A DNA stretch of 64,000 nucleotides from Peltaster fructicola. Its lineage: Eukaryota > Ascomycota > Dothideomycetes. Under the pieces are notes generated by a model, which worked only from the letters and a program-made list of their open reading frames with translations, made no database searches and was not told where the DNA came from. This document shows, one piece after another, positions 1 through 10,700 of this stretch (position 1 is its first letter; each line of letters starts with the position of its first letter). The stretch covers positions 2,791,501-2,855,500 of the forward strand of contig CP051140.1 of assembly GCA_001592805.2 (NCBI GenBank), written 5' to 3'. The position numbers were made by a program, and so were the translations under genes.

Positions 1-1042
1 GGCTGCCATCGTACCACATGTGGTGTGCTGCCATTGCTGAAGCGAGCAGTGCACACGCCTGTCTCCGTGTCCCACACCTTCATCTGCTTGTCGTATGACG
101 CAGAGATGAACTTGCTGCCGTCTGGTGTGAAGTCGATGTCCACCACACTCTTCACGTGGCCGGTGTATGTTCGTAAAAGCTCGCGGTCGTGATAGCAGTC
201 CCAGATCTTGACCTTGCCGTCTGCGCCAGAACTCAGCAAGAGATGGCCACTGTCAGGGATGAACCTAGCAGCAGTAAGTGCCTTTTCGTGTGCGTTCTTC
301 CCGTGTGCCTTGAACGTGTGTATAGTCTTTTTTGGATGGTAGCATTTGAGATTGAGGTTCTCAAAGTCGCCAGACAAATCGATGCCCAGATCCTGAGGTA
401 CATGCATGTACGTCCGACCCTGATAATCGTGTAGCTGACTCCCCTCAAATACTGTGCTTTCCTTGTCAATACTCGTCTCCTCATAGCTAGTACCGGCATG
501 GCCGCCCTTGATCGGCATAGCTGCGATCGAGTCCTCCTCGTATATGATGCTCTCTCCATCCTCGTCCGCAGACACTTCCACCTCCTCACCACTGTCACTA
601 TCTATCCGACGCTCTTCATATTTAGCCCAAGGACCCAGATACGATCCAGCGCCATAGACCACGCTGCTGTCGCCTTTACTCTCTCTTTTGCGCTTCTTTC
701 CTGCCGACTGCTGTGATTGCACACCTCGATGTAGCTCGCGGAAAGACTGTTCTGAGATAACGATTTCTTGCGCATATCCTGTGGGAAGCTTGCCGTGTGT
801 TGCGCTTTTGGCGGGCTTTGCAACGAGGTCAGCTCCGCGCACTGGAGGCGCATTCGCACCGTTTCGCGCCGGTACTAGAGACATGAAAGTCGCTGTATGT
901 GGAAGTGTGGTGTCTGGGCCGATGAGCGACGATCTCTGTGGCGTGACCGCGTGCGACTTACCTTGAAGAAAGTCGAAGAAGTGGTTGTCAAGCGGAATTT
1001 TGGGCAGCTTGCGGATCAGCAACCCGCCAAATATCAGCCACA
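1..1042 (-). CDS. PRP17: Pre-mRNA splicing factor Prp17/Cdc40 (N-terminal part, runs off left edge)
   Basis: This is the N-terminal part of the WD40 second-step splicing factor Prp17/Cdc40, which acts in the spliceosome in the nucleus. The minus-strand frame is open from the window edge. It contains the family motif YMHVPQDLGIDLSG, then KKTIHTFKAHGKNAHEKA, then WD40 blades with SSGADGKVKIWD and SASYDKQMKVWDTETG. The C-terminal blades lie outside the window. The 5' end is uncertain: the frame is open back to an ATG at 1042, but a second in-frame ATG at 884 begins a more protein-like stretch. A possible 48-nt intron (914-961, GTAAGT donor) between them is a multiple of three. A far-upstream first exon cannot be excluded, because fungal homologues usually start with a short acidic segment. 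Identity is firm; the start is not. Confidence 0.88.
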
Positions 1043-1311
1043 TGGCAAATCATCACACGATACTGCACACATACATGTACTTGACTCATGAAGGAAGCAC
1101 GGTAAAGGGTATATAAATTGCTTATAGTCCTGCGCTTGCTGAGAATTGCTCGAATTTGTACCTCCAGTCGTGGTTCCTGGTATTCGTGAGCTCGTTGATC
1201 GTCTTGCACATGTCTTGCCATCTCTACTATGATGAGAGCACCACATCTCATCCGACCTCCAACATCCTGTTGACCACACGTGGGCAATTATGAGGTCGTG
1301 AATGTCTCTCT

Positions 1312-1833
1312 TTACCGGCTCTCGTCTCTGATCAGTGCAACGATCATGGAGTAGAGGTAGAAGAAGAACATCAACAGGTGGAAGCCAAGCTTGACAAAGG
1401 ACTCTCTCTTGTGGATGTTAAGCTTTCGGAAGATCTCAGTGGCGTCCAGAAGATGCTGGTTGTCGAAGATTCTAACCATATTAGCCAGGGCTCCCATCTG
1501 TTTCACTGATATCACTCACTTCTTTGCATTCCATGCTACGAGTGGCAGGTTCAGCAGTAGAGGCAGCCAGTATCCGTTGATCAAGAACAGTACGGTCAGG
1601 AATGCGTGCACACCAGCCTCTGGAATGATGTACATGTTGAGTCGGTTGCAAAGGTCGATTGGGTTGATGTAGTCGCATTCGAGGTCAGAATACATGATGG
1701 TGAAGAAGACTTGAAGGAAGAGGTTCACTGCATTGAGCAGGACTGCGAGCAGGAAGAGCCTGCATACGAGCATCAGCTGCTGCGCGTAGACATATGTTCA
1801 CAATCGTTGTTCTCACCATGCTTCTCCTGACAT
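1312..1833 (-). CDS. ERV14: ER-derived vesicle cargo receptor Erv14 (cornichon family)
   Basis: Erv14 is a cornichon-family membrane protein that loads transmembrane cargo into COPII vesicles at the endoplasmic reticulum. Three exons (1817-1833, 1520-1759, 1312-1471) join to 138 aa, the usual family length. Exon 1 codes MSGEA plus two bases of Trp. Intron 1 (1760-1816, 57 nt) and intron 2 (1472-1519, 48 nt) both have GTGAG donors. Diagnostic text includes [35 protein letters not shown] and DATEIFRKL, with three hydrophobic segments. The C-terminal [12 protein letters not shown] matches the conserved tail. It is read in the same direction as PRP17 downstream, with about 270 nt between them. 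Confidence 0.95.
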
Positions 1834-2114
1834 CTTGGCGGGTTGAATGTGGTGTGCTCAACAATATCCTAGCTCCTGTACACCTGTAGACACAGCTCCT
1901 CGCTACGCTGAACAATCTTTATGCTTATCGTAAAACGTGTGGTGTTGGGGGAGCGCTGGTCGCTTTGCCGAATCGCAGTAGCTATGCTGGCCGCTGCAGG
2001 AGGTGTTGAGGTCGATTCGTTGAACGTGAGGTACCTTTCGGATGGGACACAGCTAAGCAGGCACACTATACAGGCGTCTGCGAGGAGGATGCTCTATGTT
2101 GTCGATAGGTGAGG

Positions 2115-2428
2115 TCACCAGTATTCGCGTGCAAACATGAATTTGAGCCGGAAAGTCGGAGCTGAGGCTCTGGCGGGCGCGAACTCTCTTGGCACTACAC
2201 TCGAGCGCACTTCCCAGCCACTCCGTCCACCTTGACACAATCTGAAGTACAGGACCATCATTGTGTATGATCCCATCCGTAGCTTCGATGCGTTCGAGGA
2301 AGCCAAGGCGACAGTGCCGCGCTGCGATTGCAGGTAGAACTCCACGGCCTGCCAAGCGTGTAGTTAGGAAGCAAAGACGGCCATGATTCTACCTCGACAG
2401 CAACGGCAGTCGGATTCACCTTGTCCAT
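2115..2428 (-). CDS. Weak hypothetical small protein (two exons)
   Basis: I do not recognise this protein. An ATG at 2428 opens a 36-nt exon (2393-2428). A 44-nt intron (2349-2392) follows with a GTAGAA donor, a CTAACT branch-like site and a TTGGCAG acceptor, and then a 234-nt exon (2115-2348). The joined frame codes 89 aa beginning MDKVNPTAVAVE. There is no signal peptide, membrane segment or domain. The intron size and signals match the other genes here, which is the only reason it is listed. It could equally be chance in a gene-poor region, or part of a longer unrecognised transcript. Confidence 0.25.
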
Positions 2429-4209
2429 TCACACTGGAGCTGACCAGCCCTCCGGCCAATGCCAGCTGACTGCAGTGCTGCGCGTCACATATGCCTGGCG
2501 CCATCCTGCCTTGGAGGTAGACGTAGGTTTACCAAGCGTCGCGTGGGATTGCCGGCAGTAAGCAATTTTTTTTAAAACTTACAAGCTACACAACCTCCAT
2601 CGTATCTGGGACATCGTCACAGACGAGTCTTGATGAGCTGATCTCCCGAGCCTTTGTCCGATACGGGGAGTTGAGGGCGGAATACGTCGTTGTGGCGGTC
2701 TGTCCGACCAATGCCACTACACTGGTAAGGTTGATACTAAAATGCTTACCTGCGATGTCCTCCAAATTCGCAAGAGTGTAGCGACAGCGCTACTTGGTCT
2801 TCCTGGTCTGACGCATGCCGACTCGGACGATGGCGAGGGCGAGAACGACGCATGTGGTACGTTGACATTCGTCAATTTACCAGCAGAGAGTCTCAGCGTA
2901 CAGCACTGGGATTTTTCCAATGGACGCTCTGGTTGGAAGCGCGAGGCTGTATCTCTTAGTCTGCAGTTCGGAGGGTCTGGCTGCTCACTCGCATGCTAAG
3001 AGATACAGGGACATCTGGCACTCCATTGTTCTTCAGCTGAATCGCTCCAGGGGATTGACATTTACGCCATGATGCAGACACCGCGAGAGAAGGCTTGTCA
3101 CTGTGTACGACTATTGCCTTGATCGGACAAGTCTGTAGCCCGGAATCAACCACATTCTTTGAGCTGGCGGCATTTCTACGCCTACCGTTATTGGCGCTGC
3201 GTATATCTAGATATGAGACTTACATGAAAGCCTACACAGTGTGCAGCGAGTCTATCCCGTCCGCTACGTCGCAAAGCTATGTCAAATTGAGCTTGCATCG
3301 TCCATGCAGTGCATGTTGCGACAGCGGTTTCGATTGGGCTTTACTACTCCTCGTACTTGTTGGTAGCCTATATCCAACCCTTTCCGAGATGGCCTGTTCA
3401 GAGCAAGACTTCCTTGTCATAGTGTTATGAATTGCTTCAGCTATTGCCTAAGGAGAGTCATTCCAGAGCCATGCGGCTGATCAAGTTTGACCATTTACAA
3501 GCACTCACTGGATCAACATTAACCCGATCGAGGCATTGTCGCGAGTGATGGCAGAACGTCAAAGGCTGCTCGTATATGCAAGCAAATCATGATCTACCAC
3601 ACGACGAACAGGAAGCGGAGCTTTTCGATGTCAGCGAGCCATTGCTCTTTACAGAACCGATCTTGATATCGTGGAGCTTGTGGCATAAGCTTCTTCATAG
3701 CGAAGCATGCGTCAAACTCTCTCGAGCCCAAGATCGGCAAACAGCACCATACGAAGAGCTAGGCACGCGTGTGAAAAGCGGTCCGATCGATGCACGGCAC
3801 TCGTCTGTGATCAGGACCCACGAGAATCAGATCAACGCTGGTTCGAGCAGATGGCAAGCATCCCAGATATCGACCCTGCTGTCTGACCAGAAGGCAAAGA
3901 ACGATGGAGTCAATCCAGAAGCTAGACGAAGACACAGAGGCAGCAGATCAATACTCTAATGTTGCGCTTCTTAGCTACTGCAGCATTGACGAGACCTGCG
4001 TTGGGAGATCATCCACTCACCATCTCCTGATTGATACAAGCCTTGGCCAGAAGATCCACCAACCCTCATGCATCGTGAGCCATGTGATCTCGTCGGCGGA
4101 GACCTAGCAGCAGCATGTATGAACTCTATCAGCTCAACATGCGGTATTCCCGTTCTCGGGCGACTCAGGGCTTGTCGTCAGAGCGAGGAGACCTGTCGAG
4201 GGCGGCGCC

Positions 4210-4217
4210 TATATAAG
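4210..4217 (+). promoter_or_regulatory. TATA box of the small secreted protein gene
   Basis: A TATATAAG sequence lies 104-111 nt before the ATG at 4321. A CT-rich leader (tcctcttctcacctcc) follows it. This is the classic layout of strongly regulated fungal promoters for small secreted proteins. Position and motif are seen; function is inferred. Confidence 0.6.
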
Positions 4218-4320
4218 GCCTCATCATTCTTGACGAGATCCTCTTCTCACCTCCAAAGCAACTCACTCAGCAGATCCAAGCATCAACCAGCTCTTTCAGC
4301 ACCAGACCGACTTCGTCGCC

Positions 4321-4808
4321 ATGTACACAAAGTCCCTCGTTCTGGCCGTCATGGCTCTCTTCGCCTCTACTCGGGCTCTCGCCATGCCTGAGCCAAGTCC
4401 AGCTGATGCTGCCGCTCCAGCAGCCACCACGGGCAGCCAGGTCGGTACTCTCCTCGCATTCTCAGGACAGGGCTATTCGGGAAACTCCACGATCCTATCC
4501 ATCGTCAAAGGCTCTGAAATCTTTTGCCAGGAATGGTAAGTAAGAGAGGCTATGTCAACGCGCCTACTGACCATGTTCCAAGGTTCGATGTCGAGACCAG
4601 GAAGCCTCTTCCCCCAATCGATAGCTATGTCACCGCGAATATCGTCTGCTTTACCTACTCGGGAAGCGGTTGCACCGGACAGGTCACCGGCGGTCTCGCT
4701 GTAAGCTATTCGAATCGGTAGTATGGTCGTTCCATGCTGATGACTCGTCGGCAGGGACAGCGCAACGTCACGAACATTGCACTCCAGTCGCTCTACTGCG
4801 CTTTCTGA
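4321..4808 (+). CDS. Small secreted four-cysteine protein, possibly crystallin-like
   Basis: Predicted extracellular protein of 128 aa, of unknown role. Exons are 4321-4535, 4583-4700 and 4755-4808, with 47- and 54-nt introns (GTAAGT and GTAAGC donors). Residues 1-21 form a signal peptide (MYTKSLVLAVMALFASTRALA), followed by a short Pro/Ala-rich segment that may be a propeptide. The mature part holds four Cys, in FCQEW, NIVCF, SGCTG and LYCAF, enough for two disulfides. The segment AFSGQGYSGNSTILSI resembles the Greek-key signature of beta/gamma-crystallin-like secreted fungal proteins, and CFTYSGSGCTGQ may be a second, weaker copy. Size, signal peptide and TATA promoter suit an apoplastic effector or a cell-wall-associated protein. 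No family assignment is secure. Confidence 0.8.
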
Positions 4809-5425
4809 GTGCAATGTCCGTTCGCGATTTCAGCTCGCCCGGTCATGAGCTTCCTTCTGCAGCAGAGATGATAAGGCGAGGCGAGGTGGAAGCACGATCG
4901 ACATACGAGATTGATGCAGATTGCGAGGGTGCAGCCGGCTTGGAATGAATGGCTGTTTGTAGTGCGTTGCTTGGTACACTCCTTTCAGTGGATAGCATGG
5001 AAATTGATCACTTCCAAGAATATGAGAGAGTCAGTGTCGTCTCATGTGTAGATGTGACCATGTGATGATAAGGGCGGCATGTGATGATGGAATGATCATG
5101 CAGAGTCAGTCATAGGGTCGTTTCAGCCTTGACAAGCAGCTGCAATCGAGATGATACTTTGATCAAAACGTAAGTTCATTCAAAGAGGTAAGTTGACACC
5201 AGGTACTGCCAAGACTTAGATTGTGACATCGTGCATACTGTATCAAATACCAGCTCATGCGACCCCGCTGTACTACATCGCAAGGAACATCAACTGGCTG
5301 CGAACGTGAAGTCGTCAACTTCAGCACTTGCAACATTTACAAGCCAACTAGCAAACCTGCTGATCGGCCTGAGCGAAGCCCAAGTCCGAAAACAAATCGA
5401 TCAAAGAGACACTGCGGCAGCGGCG
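4809..5425. other. Intergenic region before the tetraspanin gene
   Basis: Holds the 3' UTR of the secreted-protein gene and the promoter and leader of the tetraspanin gene. The tetraspanin frame stays open upstream of its chosen ATG back to 5231, but that extension is polar, unlike the family, and precedes the first membrane segment. I see nothing else. Confidence 0.5.
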
Positions 5426-6318
5426 ATGTTGAGGTTCACCAGGCGTCAAGTCTGGACCCTGCTATCCACAATCTACCTGCTGGTCTTGACAGCTCTAGCA
5501 GCATACGGACTCTACAGTGCCAACGATCTGTCTTTACCAGTACCGAACATCCTGTCGGCGCTCGCAGTGGCATTGCCATCTCTCGCTGGTCTGGCTCTCG
5601 AGACGTCCTCATCGATGACATCCGCAAGACGCACTAATGCTTCAGCACATGTTCGTCCATACGTGCTTCAAGTCGTCAGCGCTTTCTTCCTCATCTATGA
5701 GACGGTACTGGCGACGCTGGCAGGCACACACCTAGCGCCAGTGGGCACCCTCGACTGTGCTCTCTTTAAGCAGTGGCAACATCTCTTCCGGATCAAAGAT
5801 GAACAGTCAGTTCGGAGAATCCAAGATCGATTCGACTGCTGCGGTTATCGAAGTCCACAAGACATGGCATGGCCGTTCCCGCAACGTAACGCAGGTATCG
5901 ATGCAGGGGCATGCGTTAGCAGATTCCAGAGAAGCGTGGCATGCTTCGAGCCGTGGCAAGAAGCCGAGCGGCGAGTTGCAGGATTCCTACTTGCGGTGGC
6001 CTTGAGCATGTTCATATGGCAGGTGAGTAATCTGTCGGAGAGCGAATCAAGCTGATGTTCCAGATGCTGTTCTTGTACATTGGTCCAGAGGAGACCTCCT
6101 GGTTGCCTTCAACGATTCGTCTGCCATCGGATACAGCCAATGGACGGCGCCAACGACAGATTGCCTACCGAGACGATGAGGCCAGAGATGAGAGCAGTAT
6201 AGCCGGTGCTGTCAGGATCTTGAATGGCGATGCGCAGTTCGCATCCAACATCGAGGGTGGCCGTGAGCGTGCGACAGCTCGTGTGCAGGATGATGATGCC
6301 TGGGTTGATGAGCGTTGA
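5426..6318 (+). CDS. Tetraspanin, Tsp3 type
   Basis: Four-pass plasma-membrane organiser protein of 283 aa. Exons are 5426-6022 and 6064-6318, with a 41-nt intron whose removal joins MFIWQ to MLFLYIG and completes the fourth membrane segment. Membrane segments lie near residues 10-30, 40-60, 78-99 and 183-206. The large extracellular loop has the tetraspanin CCG motif (FDCCGYRSPQ) followed by DMAWPFP, typical of the ascomycete Tsp3 group rather than Pls1 or Tsp2, plus further loop cysteines (ACVS, VACFEPW). The cytosolic tail is charged and disordered. The chosen start is the Met directly before the first hydrophobic segment. The Tsp3 call is from memory of the motif. Confidence 0.85.
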
Positions 6319-6610
6319 AGATTGTGATGAACGTGTGCTTCTAACGGCGTTTTGGCTGTGTGGTACTTCCTAGAAGCTTTCTCGGCGCAAGTGTTGGACT
6401 TCTGAAGGCATAAGACTAGGCTGCTGACTGTTGTAATGATGTGTAGTTGTATGCTTGAACTGAGCTTCGAGATCGTTCCAAGAGTAGAACGGTGGGCACC
6501 CTCGAATATGAGCCGTGATCGAGTCGACAAGCTAGAGCTTGCGAAGCTTGCGGATGTCATGACGCTCTCTAGCTCGATATGAGTGTGTCAGGTCAGATCG
6601 AGCAAGCTCC

Positions 6611-7818
6611 TCATTCAGTTTCGATCTGCATCTTCTGCACATCATGTTCAACATTGCCAATGTTTTGCTCACCTTTCAGCACCACTTTCGCAAGCTCTTC
6701 GATCTTCTGCACAGCCTCCTCACCAATCTGATAATGCACTACCAACCGACCACCACCCAGTCGCAGTCCTACCTGCTGGCCAGCAGCGACGAAGTCGTCA
6801 ACACTGATGCCAGCGCGTTTCAAATCAAACCACACCATGTTAGTCTCCACTGCATTGGTCAGCTTGCCGCCGTGCTGCTCCCATATGGATGCAATGCGCC
6901 TTGCACGATCGTGGCATGCTTTGAGCTTGCCACCAATGAAAGTGTCCTCGACCGCGACTCGTGCTGCTGCAGTGACAACTCCTGCCTGTCGCAAACCACC
7001 ACCATAGAACTTCCGTATGTGTCGTGCTCGTTCTCGCCATGCTTTTGGACCGACGATGATGGATCCAATCGGTGCACCTAGACCTTTGCTGAAGCACAAG
7101 CTGATGCTGTCGAAGCATTCGCAAAAGTCCTTCAGCTCGCCCGCGCCACTGGCTATCACCTCCCAGAGTCGTGCTCCATCAAGGTGAAGCAGCACGCCTT
7201 TCTCTTTTGCCCAGGCCGAAATTCGCCGGACCTCCTCGAGCGGCATGATCATGCCATCTAGTGTATTCTCCAGACTGATTAGCTTTGTGGGACAGAGATG
7301 TATGTTGTCATCGAGCTCAGTCGCCTCTTGCACCTCTTCTAAGGTGACGTACCGACTATTGGCAGGCTTGATCCTGTTGAGCTGAGCACCACAGAGCGCA
7401 GAGATGCCACCGGCTTCCCAACAGGCTATATGGCACCTCGTATCGCATACCACACTGTGTGGAGGGGCTCCGAGATGTGCTCTGATGCTCACTTGGTTGC
7501 CCATGGTCCCTGACAGTACAAACAATGCCGACTCTTTCCCTGTGAGCTCTGCTATGAAAGCTTCGAGGCGGTTCGTGGTAGGGTCTTCCTGAAAGACATC
7601 GTCTTGCAGTGTTGTGGCAGCGATCGCTTCGAGCATGCGTGTAGTTGGCGTGGTCATGGTGTCACCTTGAGGATTGAGCGACATGCTAAGGCTCCGTTGG
7701 AGGACTTACTGCGCAGATCGAAGGCAGCGCCGGCTTTTGACCACTCATTGACTCTGACGGTGCCATTGCTCAGGTGCTTTGCTTCGTTCTGAATTCTTTC
7801 TTGTGACATAGTGGACAT
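6611..7818 (-). CDS. GLY1: L-threonine aldolase (low-specificity, PLP-dependent)
   Basis: Cleaves threonine or allo-threonine to glycine and acetaldehyde, a major cytosolic glycine source. The 387-aa protein comes from exons 7710-7818 and 6611-7665, with a 44-nt intron (GTAAGT...CAAG). Splicing creates the hallmark FDLRSDTMTTPT at the N-terminus. Other family signatures are QEDPTTNRLE, SGTMGNQV, HLDGARLWE and the PLP-lysine motif SLCFSKGLGAPIGS. FYGGGLRQAG and the C-terminal RLGGGRLVVHY complete the fold. Length is normal for the family. The start at 7818 has a second Met four codons in, which could also serve. Confidence 0.93.
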
Positions 7819-8287
7819 CTTGTTGTGGCGGGAAGCAAGGAAGTGAGCGGTAGGTAAGTATGTCAGTATCCCCGAAATTAGTCGTGAGTGAGCTGTCCTG
7901 CAGCTCAGTGAAAGTGTCATGTCATGCAGAAAGCCATTTCAATGTCTCTTAATGGACTGAGGTTGTATTAGGATTAGTCAGCATTGTTGCAGCGTCGAGT
8001 TATACAACTACATTTCGTATGATCAACAGAGGTCCAAACTTGCGGCCCATAGAAAGAGGCATGCTCGGATACTATTGTCCAGCAAGGGGTCATGATAACA
8101 CTCGGCCTGCTCTGTCGTCTTGCTTCCTGTGCGACTCAATCGATCCTACGTACAAGCATAGCCCTCTATGCCTCAGTTCGAGCGTGCTCTGATGAGGTAC
8201 AAGATTATGTGGTACTATCATACTTACAGCAGGCAATTCCGTATCGGACGATGTCTTTGTGACACCCTTTGCGGAGCACATGTCTCT
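7819..8287. other. Intergenic region between two minus-strand genes
   Basis: Upstream region of the threonine aldolase gene and 3' UTR of the HMG-box gene. The aldolase frame extends upstream to a Met at 7920, which I judged leader. Nothing else is seen. Confidence 0.5.
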
Positions 8288-10700
8288 TTATGCCTTCACT
8301 TTGGTGCCATGAGCTCTTACCCATTCACTCACCTCAAAGCCGAGTCTTCTCAGGGTAGTGCTATCGATATCAAGCTCATTGCTCGCTTCGGTCTTGTTGC
8401 GTTTCACGACGAACAGTCGCTCCGCTTCACTCTGCTCGACCGTGCGACTGCTGTCCTCAGCATCTGTATCACGCAAGTAGATCGTGAGATCCGGTCCGAC
8501 TATGCCTCGCCACAAAGTAGCACTCCACTGCCAATGCTCCTTAGGCGAATAGACATCGGTGATAGGTATGCGGCAGGAGAAGACGTTGGTTGCGTGTAAC
8601 GAGAAGGCAGGTATAACCAAGACTGGCTTTTGTGTTCGCATCTTTGTCGCTTCTGCTGGCTCGGTGACCATGGCGTCGGTGAAGTGGCTCCGGGTTTCTT
8701 GAGCGTGTGACGTTTCTCCTCGTCCTCCTTGGTCCTCGCGCGGGTCCTGCGTCAGCTTCGTGTTGGCCTCTTTCTGATTGTCCTTCTGCTCACTGCTGAG
8801 CTTTGAATCTGAACCAATGCTATCAAGACTCATTGCAGAGCCTGTATTTGGAGGCGTCGGCTGCACATAAGAGAGCTCATCGATGATAGTCTTAGATTTT
8901 GTTAGCCAATCAGCAGCAAGGATGTGGTACTGTGCCATCGAGGAATCGTCATCGCATTTTGCCGCCACTTCAGGAGAGTCGATGGCTTTGACGTCGAGTT
9001 CGTCTTCTCTGCCCAGCATATCCACCAGCCAGCGTCCCAGGCCCTGTACAGCATCATGACTGTCTCCTTCAATTGCGATCAGAGGTCCTCTTGCTGCAGC
9101 ATTGGTCAGACGTGCAGGCGGTGCAATCCGACGCAGTACTTCAAGCTTCTCGGAGAGTGGCATGCCCATGATCACATCACGAGCTGATCTGGTCTCGGAC
9201 GATTTGGACGAGGATGTCGTGGGTGCCTGAATACCCGTTTGAAGAGGTGGTAGTATCAAAGAGCGGTCTGGAGGTATGTGGCCTTGAGATAGACGATGCT
9301 GATGGTAGCCAGGTCCAGGTCTGGGAGGAGGCGCCATCGGTCCAGGCGCATCCATCATGCGCAGACTTGGCAGACTCTCCCTCCGCGCATGACTTGCTGA
9401 TTGCGTAGTTGGATACAGTTGTGGATGTTGTCCTGGCGGAAATGGATATGGCGTGCCTGGATTCATGGGCGGTCCTGTTGCAATGGCGTACCTAGGTGGC
9501 ACCGCTCTATACATGAACATTGGCTGTTCGTTGTTGAATCGCCTTCGTTTGCTGTCAGGGCTTTGAGGACCGTCATCGCGCTCCTCAGCATGTCGCGGTG
9601 ACATCTCCACTGCAGAGAAAGGCCGTCCCATACGTCGTGCGCCAGGAGATTGTAGGCTAAGATCTCCCAATATTGGCAACGTTCGTGATGATGGTGTGTT
9701 GGTTGAGTTTGGAGTCGATGGTTGCAGAGACGATGAAGACGCACTTCCGGCGCCTTGCGAAGGGCCTGCGTATGTTGAAGGCGGTAGAATGGTGCGACCA
9801 CCGCACTTAGAACAACGACTCTTCTCGGATGTGGTCGATGCGGACGCAGAGCTCTCTATAAGACTACCTCGTCGTGTGTGCCGTCTTGGCTGGTATCGAT
9901 AGCTTGGATACTGCTGTTGATGTCTGACCTTCTCCTCTTCGGCCAGTCGCTTCCATTCGTTCTTCACGTCCGCAGGCTGGTTGCGCCACTGCTCTCCGAT
10001 GATCTTGGAGATCTCAGGGTTGGCCAAGCCTGGATGCTCAGCGATGACTTTTGCTTGGTGATGCTGTCGGTAAAGAATGAATGCTGAAACTGTCGTCAGC
10101 ATCCATCGAAATCTTAGCATACAACATACCGTTACGAGGCCTCGGAATCTTAGGTTCAGGCTGGCATATGCAAACCTGCACCGCCGCCTGCTCACTGCTA
10201 TTTGTTCGCGAGTGGGTTGGCGACGGCTCAACGGAGTGATAGGCACGATCGTCGTCCTCCACGTTGCTTATAGCGCGTTTCCTCGTCGAACGATAGGGAG
10301 GGGACTCTTCCGGCGTCAGTGGTGTTCTTGATTCTGCTGTTGGACTTTTAGGTGGTCTGATCGATCGCGAAGAGACCGTGGATGACGTACGTCGACTCCG
10401 ATCGGCATCAACATCAATTCGAGCACTGCTCGACGATGTCTCGGCTGACTCTAGCGTCTGTTCTCGTCTGGAGGCAGGGACTTCTGGAGCCTCTGTGGGC
10501 ATTCTGTGCTGCCAGAGTTGTCGTGCGAAGATGGACCTGTCTTCTGGTGCGCGTTGTTTCCTCACCGCTCGCACGTGGTAGTGAAGAGTGGAAGCAGGTG
10601 AGGGCGTCTTCACTCTTGCGATCCTGTGCGATGATGATGACAATAGCGAGGTTCGCGCCAGCTGCTCATGTGGTGACGGTAACTCGTGCAGGACTGGCAT
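8288..10700 (-). CDS. HMG-box transcription factor (Rox1/Ste11-like)
   Basis: DNA-binding regulator with a single sequence-specific HMG box. The 788-aa model uses exons 10130-10700 and 8288-10083 with a 46-nt intron (GTATGT...TTTCAG). Splicing restores the box start KIPRPRNAFILYRQHHQ, continuing through IIGEQWRNQPADVKNEWKRL at about residues 183-255. A basic segment follows, then a CSKCGG pair that recurs in fungal proteins of this kind. The long C-terminal part is Ser/Pro-rich and disordered, with a better-conserved end (TLRRLGFEVSEWV). The N-terminal 180 residues are low complexity, so the start is uncertain; an in-frame Met at 10502 is an alternative. Ste11/FMF-1-type sexual regulator or Rox1-type repressor cannot be separated by eye. 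Confidence 0.85.

Larger units (their letters stand above)
1834..4320. other. Gene-poor stretch between ERV14 and the small secreted protein gene
   Basis: About 2.5 kb without a recognisable gene. The first part should hold the ERV14 promoter and a weak spliced candidate on the minus strand (2115-2428, listed separately). Plus-strand frames at 2742-2999 and 3576-3959 are open but show no family motif, splice logic or usable homology. The last 120 bases are the promoter and leader of the secreted-protein gene. Confidence 0.6.

Noticed and set aside
3576-3959. Plus-strand 127-codon frame in the left gene-poor region
   Set aside because: No motif, no splice partner and no promoter or start context. 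Similar random frames occur across the region.
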